Of a stretch of DNA of 64,000 nt, positions 34,769 through 44,853 are shown in pieces. The stretch comes from Ignavibacteria bacterium (GTDB lineage: Bacteria; Bacteroidota; Ignavibacteria; Ignavibacteriales; SURF-24), in the NCBI GenBank assembly GCA_025612245.1, contig JAAXKQ010000020.1:1-64000 (forward strand). Reading direction: 5' to 3'. A model generated the notes under the pieces. The model was not told where the DNA came from, made no database searches, and saw only the letters and a program-made list of their open reading frames with translations. How positions within the stretch are numbered: position 1 is the stretch's first letter; each line of letters opens with the position of its first letter. A program made the position numbers and the translations under genes.

Positions 34769-36844
34769 TTATTTTTGTACTTCAAATATACTATCTTTCA
34801 GGTTATTATTTACCTTAATTGATGTCACCTGCATATCCATCTGCTGGCTTCCCAGTGTTTGTCTGAGCCTGAATGGATACTTAATGCCTTCCACGTTCCT
34901 GTAGTCGCTGAAGTCGACCGTCTGAGTTGCTGTTCCCATCGGTGCAGCAACGGATTTGATCTGTCTTAATTTAAGTCCCGAATCCACGTCGTAGTATTCC
35001 GTCCACTTTTTGTCCGTTCCGGCCTGGAGCTCAATCCTGTAGGCGTCCTTTCCTTCAACCTTCTCAATTCCCGAAAGCTGCGAGGTAATGCCGAATTTTT
35101 CTGGCTCAAGAAGGAGGTTAAGCGTGGATTCAAGCTTCAGGTCATTCAGGCTGGTTCCTGTAATCTCCTTTCTGCCGGCAGGAGTCAGGCTATAGGCATT
35201 TGTACCGTTAAAGACGATGGACTGTCTCATGTTGCCGGCCTTAATTTCCTGAAGGAGCTTGTTGGGCTGTTTCTGGTAGATTGTAATATTGACCTCAACT
35301 CCCTGTACATTTCCGGTCATCTCGGAGGTCCTGTCTTTTATCTTAAGGAGGTTTTCCCTTCCTCCAATTGCGGAGATGTAGTTATCTAGCACCTTGCGGG
35401 CTGAGGTGCCTTCGGGAAGTTTTTTTGCGGAAGTATCGAGCTTCTGCGCATAAATGTCGTAGGAAGTAACCTGCCCGGAGGGGCTGAATCTTTTTAATTT
35501 TGGGGCTATATCCCGTGCGTTACCTACAACAATTATATACGCTTTTTCGGGCTCAATGTATTTTTTTGCCATTTCGAGCACGTCTGAGGCCGAGACGGCC
35601 TGAAGGTTTTTCAGGTAGTTTTTATAGTAATCCCTGGGAAGGTTATACTTGGCAATATTAATGGCAAAGTTTGCAATCGTCGAGGGTTTTTCGAGCGCAA
35701 TTGCAAAGTTGCCGCTCGTGTAGTTTTTAGCCTGCTGAAGCTCTTTGTCTGCAGGTGCTTCGGTGCGCATTTTTTTCATTTCATTTAATATCTCAAAGAC
35801 CGCGCTGTCTGTTACGGCGCTTTTTACTTCCGTAAAGGCAGTAAAATTGCCGATCAGTTTGTCTGGCGAAATTCTTGAGTATGCTCCGTAGGTGTAGGCG
35901 TGTTTCTCCCTCAGGTTCTTAAAGAGTCGGAATTCACCGCCGCCAAGGATAGTGTTTGTCAGTCCGGCTTTTATTGCATCCGGGCTTCCAATTTTCAGTT
36001 CGACCGGGTAGCCTATCCTGATGGTCGACTGCACGGCGTTCGGGCGGTCGGAAATTGCAACCGTGTTGGCGGAAGGCGTTTGAGGTGGAGTGTACTTGAA
36101 ATGCTTTACTTCGCCTTTTTGCCAGCTGCCGAAATACTTGTTTATTAAGGGCTCAATATCCTTTTTTGTTATATCTCCTACAACAGCAAGATAGGCGATA
36201 TTAGGCTTGAAAAATGAATCATAGTAATTCCGGCACATATCAAGCTTAATATTCCCAACGGTCTCTTCGGTCTCAAATTCGGAATAAGGGTGCCCCTGCC
36301 CGTAATAAAGTTTCTGAACGAGGCGCTCTGCAATTGTCTCGGGTTCATCCTTTGCCGAGGCGAGTTCAGAGAGTGTCTGTTTTTTTATCTTATCCAGCTC
36401 TTCCTGCCTGAAAGCCGGGTTTATCACTACGTCCGACATAATTTCAAGGAGCTTATCCGTGTGGCTTGTAAGCGCCGAGGCAGAAACACCGGTTGAAGAG
36501 GTGGAAAGCGAGGCTCCGATGAAATCTATCTCCTCATCGATCTGGTCTTTTGTCCTGCTCTTTGTTCCCGTCTTTAAGAGCTCGCCTGCCATGGCTACAT
36601 AGCCCGCGCTGTCGCCTTCAAATATGGGGTCGCGGTCTATTACAAGTGAAAACGAAACAACCGGGAGCTTATGGTTTTCCACCACAAAGACCTTCAGCCC
36701 GTTCTGAAGCTCAAAGCTCTCGTAGTCTGAAAGCTTTATTTCAGGAGCGGGGCCCGGAGGCGGAGGAGTATTCCTTCCAAGCTGCGGAAACAGGGGAGAC
36801 GATGTAATAAAAACCAGGAAAAGCAAAATGTATGACTTTCTCAT
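34769..36844 (-). CDS. M16 peptidase-like protein, inactive half fused to LolA-like domain
   Basis: The 691-residue exported protein (signal MRKSYILLFLVFITSSPLFP) carries two M16 half-domains at about 35-470. The zinc motif HxxEH is absent: the equivalent place reads VAMAGELLKTGTKS. The second half has FRLFKNLREKHAYTYGAYS, typical of the substrate-binding half. The last 220 residues (from about ASARKVLDNYISAIGGRENL) look like an outer-membrane lipoprotein-sorting (LolA/DUF4292) beta domain. It would pair with the active subunit encoded one base upstream. Confidence 0.88.
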   Translation of the reverse strand: MRKSYILLFLVFITSSPLFPQLGRNTPPPPGPAPEIKLSDYESFELQNGLKVFVVENHKLPVVSFSLVIDRDPIFEGDSAGYVAMAGELLKTGTKSRTKDQIDEEIDFIGASLSTSSTGVSASALTSHTDKLLEIMSDVVINPAFRQEELDKIKKQTLSELASAKDEPETIAERLVQKLYYGQGHPYSEFETEETVGNIKLDMCRNYYDSFFKPNIAYLAVVGDITKKDIEPLINKYFGSWQKGEVKHFKYTPPQTPSANTVAISDRPNAVQSTIRIGYPVELKIGSPDAIKAGLTNTILGGGEFRLFKNLREKHAYTYGAYSRISPDKLIGNFTAFTEVKSAVTDSAVFEILNEMKKMRTEAPADKELQQAKNYTSGNFAIALEKPSTIANFAINIAKYNLPRDYYKNYLKNLQAVSASDVLEMAKKYIEPEKAYIIVVGNARDIAPKLKRFSPSGQVTSYDIYAQKLDTSAKKLPEGTSARKVLDNYISAIGGRENLLKIKDRTSEMTGNVQGVEVNITIYQKQPNKLLQEIKAGNMRQSIVFNGTNAYSLTPAGRKEITGTSLNDLKLESTLNLLLEPEKFGITSQLSGIEKVEGKDAYRIELQAGTDKKWTEYYDVDSGLKLRQIKSVAAPMGTATQTVDFSDYRNVEGIKYPFRLRQTLGSQQMDMQVTSIKVNNNLKDSIFEVQK

Positions 36845-36845
36845 T

Positions 36846-38192
36846 TTATTTTCCCTCCCCTTTTTGTCCTAAAGGCTTTGGCAGATAGTAGAGCAGTGTT
36901 TCGTTACTTTTCCTCAGGTATTTATCTGCAACCCTTTTTATGTCTTCTCTTGTTACTTTCATGTAGCGTTCAAGCTCTGTATTGATGAGGTTAGTGTTCC
37001 CCTTATAAAACAGGTAGTAGTTAGCCAGGCTTGTTGCAATTCCAAGATTTGTGTTCTTGCTTTTTACGAAATCGTCTTCAACCTGGTTCCTCAGCTTTGT
37101 AAATTCGTGCTCACTTATAAGCTCATTCTGTACTCTGAGGATTTCCCTGTCAATTGAGCTGTCCAGGTCCCTGGCGTTAACGTTCATGTTGGCGATGCAA
37201 TAGACGAGGAAAAGTCCCGGATCTTCAAGTGAAAATGGGAATGAGCCCGTATAGAGGGCCTTTTGCTCTTTATCCACGAGTTCCTTATAAAATCTTGAGC
37301 TTTCCCCGGAGGACAGAAGTGTGGTAAGCATATCTATGGCGTAGTAGTCATCTGTTCCCTGTGCCGGGATGTGGAATGCCTTTACCACGGCAGGAAGCTG
37401 TATATTGTCGTAAACTGTATCGGCTACCTCTTTTTGCTGCTCCGGTTCTACTATGCCTGGCCGGTAGATGGATTTAGAGCCCCTCGGGATGCCGGCAAAG
37501 TATTTGCTCACAAGATCCTTCATTTTACCGGCCTCAAAGTCGCCTGCAATGGATAAGACCGCGTTATTCGGCACGTAGAAAGTTTTGTAGAAGTCCATAA
37601 ATTCAGACAGGCTTGCCCTGTCAATGTATTGTACGGATCCAATCGGGGTCCACTTGTAAGGGTGAAGTTTGTATGCATGTGCGAATGTCTGTTCCATAAG
37701 GGAGCCGTAGGGGCGGTTATCGAGGCGTTCTTTTCTTTCTTCCTTTACAACGCCTCTTTGTGTTTCGACGCCAACAGAGTCGATTTTAAGGTGAAACATC
37801 CTTTCCGATTCCAGCCACAGGCCGAGTTCGGTCTGGTTTGAGGGGAGAACCTCATGATAGACCGTTTCGTCGAAGGATGTATAAGCGTTCAGTTCGCCCC
37901 CTGCGTTCTGAACGTACTGGAAATATTCCCCCCTTTTTATATTATCTGAACCCTCAAACATCAGGTGTTCAAAAAAATGCGCAAAACCCGTGCGGTCAGG
38001 CTTTTCATTTTTCGAGCCGACGTGATAAGTTACGGTTACTGCAACTATAGGAGTTGTATTGTCCGGGTAAAGTATTACGTGCAGGCCGTTGTCCAGGTCA
38101 TACTCCGTGAAGTTAATTTTTACTTCCTGGGCATAAAGGAAAAAAGAACAGGAGATGAAAAGCACTGCAGTTATGAGGAGCCTCTTAGCCAT
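36846..38192 (-). CDS. M16 zinc peptidase, active subunit
   Basis: The 448-residue periplasmic enzyme (signal MAKRLLITAVLFISCSFFLYAQ) has the inverted zinc motif H72-FF-E75-H76 in TGFAHFFEHLMFEGSDN and the downstream Glu in the LWLESERMFHL region. It degrades peptides as part of a two-subunit enzyme whose partner, encoded next in the operon, lacks the zinc site. The stop is separated from the partner start by one base, so translation is coupled. Confidence 0.93.
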   Translation of the reverse strand: MAKRLLITAVLFISCSFFLYAQEVKINFTEYDLDNGLHVILYPDNTTPIVAVTVTYHVGSKNEKPDRTGFAHFFEHLMFEGSDNIKRGEYFQYVQNAGGELNAYTSFDETVYHEVLPSNQTELGLWLESERMFHLKIDSVGVETQRGVVKEERKERLDNRPYGSLMEQTFAHAYKLHPYKWTPIGSVQYIDRASLSEFMDFYKTFYVPNNAVLSIAGDFEAGKMKDLVSKYFAGIPRGSKSIYRPGIVEPEQQKEVADTVYDNIQLPAVVKAFHIPAQGTDDYYAIDMLTTLLSSGESSRFYKELVDKEQKALYTGSFPFSLEDPGLFLVYCIANMNVNARDLDSSIDREILRVQNELISEHEFTKLRNQVEDDFVKSKNTNLGIATSLANYYLFYKGNTNLINTELERYMKVTREDIKRVADKYLRKSNETLLYYLPKPLGQKGEGK

Positions 38193-38404
38193 ATTCCCTC
38201 TTTTTAAGTTGAATTGAAAAAAATCTAAATATCTGACCTAGTTTAAAATACTACACAACTTCTTAAATATTATCCACATCTATAATTTTGGATTTTAAAT
38301 ACGATAATACTACTGCGTTGTTACTGGCCATTTATATAAAGCCTATCCGGGCGCAGAGAAAGTATTAGCTACAGAGCACTGTTTTAGCCCGGCGAAAAGT
38401 GCTT

Positions 38405-38412
38405 TATATTTG
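38405..38412 (+). promoter_or_regulatory. -7 box of a Bacteroidetes-type promoter for the HDOD gene
   Basis: TATATTTG occurs 48 bases upstream of the start codon at 38460, and a TTT run suitable for a -33 element lies about 20 bases before it. It matches the better promoter seen for tRNA-Ser. Confidence 0.5.
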
Positions 38413-38459
38413 TGCCCGGTTAATCTGACTATTTTTACTCTTAATTGCAAGCTGGTGAA

Positions 38460-39350
38460 ATGGATAAAATAAATTCCGAGACTTTGGACAGGGCACAAAG
38501 AAGAACTGAGACGGAGAGACTTTTAAGCAACATTAAAAGCCTTCCTTTAATTCCTAAAATGATGTTTGAAGTTACCAAATTTTTGCAGTCGCCTGCGCCT
38601 ACAACGAGCGGTCTGGCCAGGCTCGTGGGGCGCGATCAGGGGCTGACAGCAAAGATATTGTCGGTTGCCAATTCTCCGCTCTACGGTCTTCAGAGAAAAG
38701 TGACCTCGCTGGAATTTGCAATTATTGTGCTCGGCTACAAGGAAATAAGTGATATTGTCTCGGCGCTTTCGCTGGCTGAATCCATTAAGTCTACGTCAGA
38801 TAAGTATTTTAACCACGATGAGTTCTGGCTGCATTCGATGGTAGTCGGTTCGGCAGCAAAGGGAATTGCGCAGAACCTTGGTCACATGGACCTTGGAAGC
38901 GACGCCTTTGTGGCTGGAATGCTTCATGAGCTCGGCATACAGCTGATGCATAAGTACATGCACCGCCAGTTTGAGGATATCTGCCGGAAGGTCTGGCAGC
39001 AGGAAGAATCATTCTCCGGGGCGGAGCTCGATACGCTCGGCATGACGCACCAGGAGCTGGGCAAATTCCTGGCCGAAAGGTGGAACCTGCCCGTGGTACT
39101 CTGCGATACCTTGAGCCATCACCACTCCCCGGGCGAATTAAATCCAAGGAGTGTCCTTGCCGCGGTTGTACACCTGGCCGACTATATGACACAAAAGCTG
39201 AAGATTGCAAACGTTTACTGGGATGAGAACATGCAGCTCGATCCCTCAATTGTCGATACGCTTCAGCTCTCAAGCCAGGAGAACCTGGAGAAATTCATAC
39301 TGGAGTACAAGGACCTTTTCATTGAAACCGTCTTTACAATAAGGATGTAG
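38460..39350 (+). CDS. HDOD domain protein
   Basis: The ATG at 38460 is preferred to a TTG at 38445. The roughly 296-residue protein is a single HDOD domain: LPLIPKMMFEVTKFLQSP, then LARLVGRDQGLTAKILSVAN and SPLYGLQRKVTSLEFAIIVLG, followed by the degenerate HD residues (VAGMLHELGIQLMH) and SHHHSPGE. HDOD proteins act in signalling, motility or stress control, often linked to second messengers or chemotaxis, but no output domain is attached. It converges with a membrane beta-barrel gene 13 bases away. Confidence 0.9.
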   Translation: MDKINSETLDRAQRRTETERLLSNIKSLPLIPKMMFEVTKFLQSPAPTTSGLARLVGRDQGLTAKILSVANSPLYGLQRKVTSLEFAIIVLGYKEISDIVSALSLAESIKSTSDKYFNHDEFWLHSMVVGSAAKGIAQNLGHMDLGSDAFVAGMLHELGIQLMHKYMHRQFEDICRKVWQQEESFSGAELDTLGMTHQELGKFLAERWNLPVVLCDTLSHHHSPGELNPRSVLAAVVHLADYMTQKLKIANVYWDENMQLDPSIVDTLQLSSQENLEKFILEYKDLFIETVFTIRM

Positions 39351-39363
39351 CGCCTTGTTTTTC

Positions 39364-39987
39364 TTAGAAAAATACAAAATGAATTCCAGCGCGGAACATT
39401 ACTCCCGAGGAGTTCAGTGTGGAAAAGTAGTTATATCCCTCGTCTTTGTCGAATGAAGCGGAATTCTGCATTATTTCAAACAAAAGGTCCGTATTCTTGT
39501 TTAAGTTATAAAGTATTCCGCCACCCAGCTGCCAGACGCCTCCATAGTATGTAAGTGAACTTTCCTCCGGCCTTTCGGAATAGCTGTTATACATGCTGTA
39601 GCTGACGTGCGTTACCCCATAGCCCAGGCCTGCAACAATATATGGGTAGATCGGGCTTTTCTGCAGGGGGAATTCAACCCTTACTTTTCCGGTAATCGGC
39701 AGGTGCCATGCAGTCCAGTCATTCATCCGCTGGCCCGACCTGATCTTAACGCCCAGCTTTTCACTGCTGCTTAAATAGGATTCGTTTGTTATGTCTTTAT
39801 AGTAAAGGTCAGTTCCCAGGAGGAACGTAATATGCTCGTTGACTATGATACCGTAGTCCATGCCGTACATAAAGCCCGTTTTCAGGTCGTATGGCGTATA
39901 AACCCCGACTTTGAATGAAAGGCTTTTTAGCTGTGCAAAAGACAGTACTGGTAAAAATAATACGAAAAACAAGATCTTATAACGCAT
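39364..39987 (-). CDS. outer-membrane beta-barrel protein
   Basis: The 207-residue product has a signal peptide (MRYKILFFVLFLPVLSFAQ) and alternating beta strands (LSFKVGVYTPYDLKTGFMYG, then YPYIVAGLGYGVTHVSYSMY). It ends with aromatic FRAGIHFVFF, the terminal Phe being the Bam-complex recognition signal. It is an eight- to ten-stranded OmpW/OmpX-like barrel of unknown role. Confidence 0.85.
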   Translation of the reverse strand: MRYKILFFVLFLPVLSFAQLKSLSFKVGVYTPYDLKTGFMYGMDYGIIVNEHITFLLGTDLYYKDITNESYLSSSEKLGVKIRSGQRMNDWTAWHLPITGKVRVEFPLQKSPIYPYIVAGLGYGVTHVSYSMYNSYSERPEESSLTYYGGVWQLGGGILYNLNKNTDLLFEIMQNSASFDKDEGYNYFSTLNSSGVMFRAGIHFVFF

Positions 39988-40195
39988 CGAACTGCTCCTT
40001 TGGTTTATGAAGAATAAAATTCCAAGGATTATGCCAGCGATTTTTCATGCAAATTTTGCGCTTTCCGGGAACTATTTGCCTTTGGATGTAGTCTTTAGGA
40101 TACAGTATCGTATAACTTTTAATACTAAATACTTTAAATTTGTTTTGCAAAAATAACCGTTCGAGATTACCATTTAATCATAAGGAGAGTTAAGA

Positions 40196-42256
40196 GTGCA
40201 GAAAGTAACAAAATTACTCAGTCTTAGTACTCTTTTAATTTTAGGACTAACAATGAGTGCAGGAACCTTAAACGCAAAAGGCGACAGCAAGCCTTCGCGG
40301 TCTAAAGGCCTGGATTTGACGACAATCGACAAAAAGACCAGTCCGGCCAAGGATTTTTACCAGTATGCAGTAGGAGAGTGGGTGAAGAACAACCCTATAC
40401 CCGATGCCTACGGCCGCTGGGGCAGTTTTGAGGAACTGGCCGAAGGTAACTTTAAGATATTGAAGAAAATCCTTGAGGCTTCCGCCGGGGATACAAAAGC
40501 GCCGCAGGGTTCTTTAAGACGGAAGATAGGGGATTTCTACAGCGCAGGTATGGATACCGCAAAAATTGAAAAAGAGGGGGCTCTGGCCCTTGAGCCGTAC
40601 CTGAAGGAGATTGACGCCGTAAGTGACGCAAAAAGCCTTTATGAAGAGATAGCAAGGCTTCACTCCTACGGAATTCCGGTCATGTTCAATTTCTACGCGG
40701 GTGCCGATGCTAAAAACAGCAGCATGGTTATTGCACAGCTGGAGCAGTCGGGTCTTGGCCTACCTGACAGGGATTATTATCTGAAAGATGACAGCCGTTC
40801 CAGGGAAATCAGGGCAAAATACCCCGAACATGTCATGAAAATGTTTGCGCTTTTAGGCTACTCCCGTGAGGATGCAAAGAAAGCCGCAGAGGTTGTAATG
40901 AGCATTGAAATGGGGCTTGCAAAGGCTTCTATGGACCTGGTAGAAATGAGGGATCCTAACAAGACATACAACAAAGTCTCTTTTTCGGGGCTTGTCGATA
41001 TGTCACCGGAGGTCAACTGGGGCCTTTACTTCAAGAGCCTGGGATGGGAAAAACCCGGGGATATGAACGTTGCACAGCCTGAGTTTTTCAAGTCGCTGAG
41101 CGCTATACTGAAAGGGCATTCTTTAGATGAATGGAAGACTTACCTTAAGTGGCATTTCGTCAATTCTACGGCAGGGTACTTAAGCACGGGCTTTGTTGAG
41201 GAAAACTTTGACTTTAACGGCAGGTTCTTAAACGGCCTTAAAGCAATGCAGCCCAGGTGGAAAAGGGTTCTCTTTACAATTGACGACATGTTTGGCGAAG
41301 CCTTAGGGCAGCTTTACGTCAGGGAAGCCTTCTCAGCCAGGGCAAAAGAGCGTGCAACAAAGATCGTGCACAGCCTCCTGGATGCCATGGGCGAGAGAAT
41401 CAAGAATGTGGACTGGATGAGCAATGAAACAAAAGAGCAGGCATTGAAGAAACTTTCGGCTTTTAACGTAAAGATCGGCTATCCCGATAAATGGAAAGAC
41501 TATTCAAAGCTGGAAGTAATAAGGAATTCTTACCTTAAGAACGTGCTTAGCGCCTCAAGTTTTGAAATGCAAAGGCAGCTCGATAAGATCGGGAAACCGG
41601 TTGACAGGACAGAATGGGAGATGACTCCTCAGACGGTTAATGCATACTATAACCCGCTTATGAATGAAATAGTATTTCCGGCTGCAATTCTTCAGCCCCC
41701 GTTCTATGACGTTAATGCCGATGACGCCGTTAACTACGGTGCTATGGGAGCCGTAATCGGACACGAAATTACGCACGGCTTCGACGACGAAGGCCGCCAG
41801 TATGATGCACAGGGTAACATAAAGGAGTGGTGGACTAAGGATGATGCTGCCAAGTTTGACTTGAGGGCAAAGCTTATCGTTGAACAGTTCAATGGCTATA
41901 GCCCGGTGGATTCGATGAACATTAATGGCGCTCTTACACAGGGTGAGAACATTGCCGATCTGGGAGGACTTAACGTGGCATTTACGGCTTTTAAGAAAAC
42001 GGCTGAATTTAAGGACGGAAAGTCCATTAGCGGTTTTACTCCCACTCAGCGCTTCTTCCTTTCATGGGCTCAGGTCTGGAAAAACGGCATCCGCAAGGAA
42101 ACTTTAATGAACCGCATTAAGACCGATCCCCATTCGCCGGGAGAGTACAGGGTTATAGGTCCTTTGAGCAACATGCCTGAGTTTCTGGAGGCATTCCAGG
42201 TAAAGCCGGGTGACCCGATGTACAGGCCTGATAAGATCAGGGTGAAAATCTGGTAA
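40196..42256 (+). CDS. pepO: M13 family zinc endopeptidase (neprilysin/PepO type)
   Basis: The GTG start at 40196 follows AAGGAGAG at eight bases. The 686-residue exported protein (LLSLSTLLILGLTMSAGTLN) has the M13 zinc motif HEITHGFDDEG (His-523, Glu-524, His-527) with the third ligand Glu-584 in ENIADLGG. YYNPLMNEIVFPAAILQPPF is the conserved M13 segment before the zinc site. It degrades oligopeptides in the periplasm or outside the cell. A hairpin terminator follows. Confidence 0.95.
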   Translation: MQKVTKLLSLSTLLILGLTMSAGTLNAKGDSKPSRSKGLDLTTIDKKTSPAKDFYQYAVGEWVKNNPIPDAYGRWGSFEELAEGNFKILKKILEASAGDTKAPQGSLRRKIGDFYSAGMDTAKIEKEGALALEPYLKEIDAVSDAKSLYEEIARLHSYGIPVMFNFYAGADAKNSSMVIAQLEQSGLGLPDRDYYLKDDSRSREIRAKYPEHVMKMFALLGYSREDAKKAAEVVMSIEMGLAKASMDLVEMRDPNKTYNKVSFSGLVDMSPEVNWGLYFKSLGWEKPGDMNVAQPEFFKSLSAILKGHSLDEWKTYLKWHFVNSTAGYLSTGFVEENFDFNGRFLNGLKAMQPRWKRVLFTIDDMFGEALGQLYVREAFSARAKERATKIVHSLLDAMGERIKNVDWMSNETKEQALKKLSAFNVKIGYPDKWKDYSKLEVIRNSYLKNVLSASSFEMQRQLDKIGKPVDRTEWEMTPQTVNAYYNPLMNEIVFPAAILQPPFYDVNADDAVNYGAMGAVIGHEITHGFDDEGRQYDAQGNIKEWWTKDDAAKFDLRAKLIVEQFNGYSPVDSMNINGALTQGENIADLGGLNVAFTAFKKTAEFKDGKSISGFTPTQRFFLSWAQVWKNGIRKETLMNRIKTDPHSPGEYRVIGPLSNMPEFLEAFQVKPGDPMYRPDKIRVKIW

Positions 42257-42287
42257 GCTTGGTATAGCTTTTGTTTTTTTTGCATGG

Positions 42288-42321
42288 GCGGTCGGTAATT
42301 ATTTACAGGCCGCTTTTTTTT
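42288..42321 (+). terminator. terminator after the M13 peptidase
   Basis: GCGGTC pairs with GGCCGC across a 14-base loop, followed by a run of nine T. Confidence 0.75.
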
Positions 42322-42414
42322 TGCCTTTTATAAATCGGATTTATCTTACAATAATAAATTATATACAGTAACAACAAACTGGAAATAATGTTTATAAATA
42401 AAGCCAGGTGAGAA

Positions 42415-43170
42415 ATGCCGGTTGCATTATATGCGGGTTTCTGGGGGCTTGTTGCGGGCAGCGCGCTTTTAATTGGTGCCGCAGTAGGATATTTCCTGAA
42501 TGCCCCGCAGCGCCTTATTGCGGCCATAACGGCCTTCGGGAGCGGCGTTTTAATCTCAGCCCTGGCCTTTGAACTGATGGATGAGGCCTATAAGCAGGGA
42601 GGGTTCGATTCCACTTCGGCCGGGTTTGTTGGCGGGGCAGCCATATACACGCTTGCCAACTGGTATCTTTCCTATAAAGGCGCCAAGCACCGCAAAAGAT
42701 CCCAAAAAGGCAAGCAGCCTAGCGAATCGGATGACAGTGGAAGCGGAATGGCTATTGCAGTCGGTGCACTCTTGGATGGGATCCCGGAATCCATTGTAAT
42801 TGGGGTCGGTATGATACATGGCGGCAGTGTGGGCTGGGTGACGGTAATTGCAATTTTCCTTTCCAATATACCCGAGGGACTTTCCAGCTCTGCGGGAATG
42901 AAGAAATCCGGCAGAAGCGCTTTTTATGTCTTCGGCGTCTGGGGTGCAATTGCTGTAATCTCCGGCCTGGCATCTCTGGCAGGCTATGCAGTCTTCAGGT
43001 ATTATTCTCCCGATGTAATAGCACTGACGACTGCCGTTGCCGCCGGCGCCATTTTGTCCATGCTAGTCGATACAATGATACCCGAGGCATTCGAGGAGAC
43101 GCATAACTTTGCCGGGCTCATTACCGTCATAGGCTTTCTGGCTGCATTTATGCTGAGTAAACTGGGCTGA
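42415..43170 (+). CDS. ZIP family metal transporter
   Basis: The 251-residue protein has eight hydrophobic helices and the two metal-pathway motifs of the ZIP family: AVGALLDGIPESIVIGVG near residue 120 and AIFLSNIPEGLSSSAG near 146. The usual His of the first HxxxE motif is replaced by Asp (DGIPES), which may change metal preference. A positively charged loop (SYKGAKHRKRSQKGKQ) precedes it. It would import zinc or iron across the inner membrane. It has its own ribosome-binding site (AGGTGAG). Confidence 0.88.
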   Translation: MPVALYAGFWGLVAGSALLIGAAVGYFLNAPQRLIAAITAFGSGVLISALAFELMDEAYKQGGFDSTSAGFVGGAAIYTLANWYLSYKGAKHRKRSQKGKQPSESDDSGSGMAIAVGALLDGIPESIVIGVGMIHGGSVGWVTVIAIFLSNIPEGLSSSAGMKKSGRSAFYVFGVWGAIAVISGLASLAGYAVFRYYSPDVIALTTAVAAGAILSMLVDTMIPEAFEETHNFAGLITVIGFLAAFMLSKLG

Positions 43171-43677
43171 GGCTATTGATTTAGCATTTGTAAAGTGTTA
43201 TTTTGCTTTGTAAGCAGGGCTAAATTTCAATTTAAATTATCCGGAATTTGGCTTCCGGGAATGCTTTTCTGGGTAGTTGGTTTAATTTTTTTTTTCGGAG
43301 GGATGCCCCAGAAAAAAAGGCAATAGCATATCTGTGCGGCATTTCAGCTTGCTATTATTAGGGCAAATAACGGCTGCCGCCATGTTTAGGAACAGTAGCT
43401 GAGTTTTAGGAATGTCTCACATCCTAATGAATCATCCTCTCCGTTAAAACACTTTTCAGGCTGATTTCTGAAGGCCGGTTCCGTGCTATACTGCCTGCCG
43501 GTTTTGGCCTGTTCATGCTTAAAAGACTCAATTTAATTATTGATTTTTCAGATTCCAGAATTTATTTTGTTGTTACCAAATGCTTAGTTTGGAATTAATA
43601 CTATTTTATAAAAATGAGCGCGAGGGTTTATCTGCTTTCCGCAATAATTAACAATTAACAATAAAAAAGAGAAGGCT
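43171..43677. other. 507-base intergenic region, no gene seen
   Basis: No ORF with family support is visible. Near the right end AATTAACAATTAACAATA is a short tandem repeat directly upstream of the ribosome-binding site of the TPR gene. The rest shows no clear promoter or RNA structure. Confidence 0.5.
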
Positions 43678-44853
43678 ATGATGAAGAAAGTTCTATTCGT
43701 ATTAAATATCCTATTCATTTTCTCAATTACCGCCTATGCACAGCAGCAGGATACAACAAAAGCAGGACAGCAGAGCATGGATCCTCAGGCGGCAAAGTAT
43801 TACAACACCGCGGTTGAGAATATGAAATCCGGCAAATACCAGGAGGCTATTACCAGTCTTGACTCCAGCCTTCAGATTGCCAAGGACTATCGTACCTACT
43901 ACCTGAAAGGGCAGGCTTTGATGAGAAGCGGCAACATACAGGATGCAAGGATTGCTTTTCTTTCAAGCGTTGCTCTTGACAGTACATACGACCAGTCGCT
44001 TTATTCACTGGCAAATGCTTCACTGGCTCTTAAGAACTACAATGAGGCAATTTACTATTATAATAAAGTTGCCAGTGTAACTAAAAACCCGACACTGAAG
44101 TCGGATGCTGAATCTGCAATTAAACTTGCTCAGCAGAATACGGCAATTGATTTCTACAATAAGGGAAATGAGCTCCAGAAAGCCAATAATTTCCAGGAAG
44201 CCATAAAGAACTACGACCAGGCACTTGCAATTGACCCCAACGATTACAAATCGTATTACCAGAAAGGTCTGGCGCTTTCAAAACTGGATAAAGATGACGA
44301 TGCCATTAAAGCACTCAACCAGGCACTTGCCGTAAGGGATTCATTTGACCTGGCCTATATTGCTCTTGGCGGTTTGCTTACTGCAAAGAAAGACTATGAG
44401 GGCGCCCTCAAGAACTATGAAAAAGCCCTTGCTGTTACTACCAACGACAACCTGAAAAGCGGTATACAGGATGGCATTGGAAGAACATATCTCGTTCTCG
44501 GCGGCCAGTATGCAAAGGAAAAGAAATACGACAAGGCAATTGAAACCTACAAGAAGGCCACTGAATCTTCAAATGCCGATCAGGCTTATCTGGGACTTGC
44601 AAAAGCATACATAGACAGAAGACAGTATAATGATGCAATGACCGCCCTTCAGAATGCAGGTAAAAGTAAGAAAACCGTTACCGACGGCGCTATTGCCTTT
44701 TATACCGGCGTAGTTAACTACGAAAAGGGAGATAAGGCAAAGGCTCTCGACAGCTTTAAGGCTGCCTCGCAGGATGCAACCTATAAGAAAGCAAGCCAGT
44801 CTTACATTACACGCATTAATGCCGAAAAAGGGCAGGCACCTGCAAAGAAATAA
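43678..44853 (+). CDS. secreted tetratricopeptide repeat protein
   Basis: The 391-residue product begins with a signal peptide (MMKKVLFVLNILFIFSITAYA) and then has about eight or nine TPR units, for example KYYNTAVENMKSGKYQEAIT, YYQKGLALSKLDKDDDAIKA and AYIALGGLLTAKKDYEGALK. Such solenoids scaffold envelope protein complexes. The partner is not evident from the neighbours. A strong terminator follows the gene. Confidence 0.9.
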   Translation: MMKKVLFVLNILFIFSITAYAQQQDTTKAGQQSMDPQAAKYYNTAVENMKSGKYQEAITSLDSSLQIAKDYRTYYLKGQALMRSGNIQDARIAFLSSVALDSTYDQSLYSLANASLALKNYNEAIYYYNKVASVTKNPTLKSDAESAIKLAQQNTAIDFYNKGNELQKANNFQEAIKNYDQALAIDPNDYKSYYQKGLALSKLDKDDDAIKALNQALAVRDSFDLAYIALGGLLTAKKDYEGALKNYEKALAVTTNDNLKSGIQDGIGRTYLVLGGQYAKEKKYDKAIETYKKATESSNADQAYLGLAKAYIDRRQYNDAMTALQNAGKSKKTVTDGAIAFYTGVVNYEKGDKAKALDSFKAASQDATYKKASQSYITRINAEKGQAPAKK

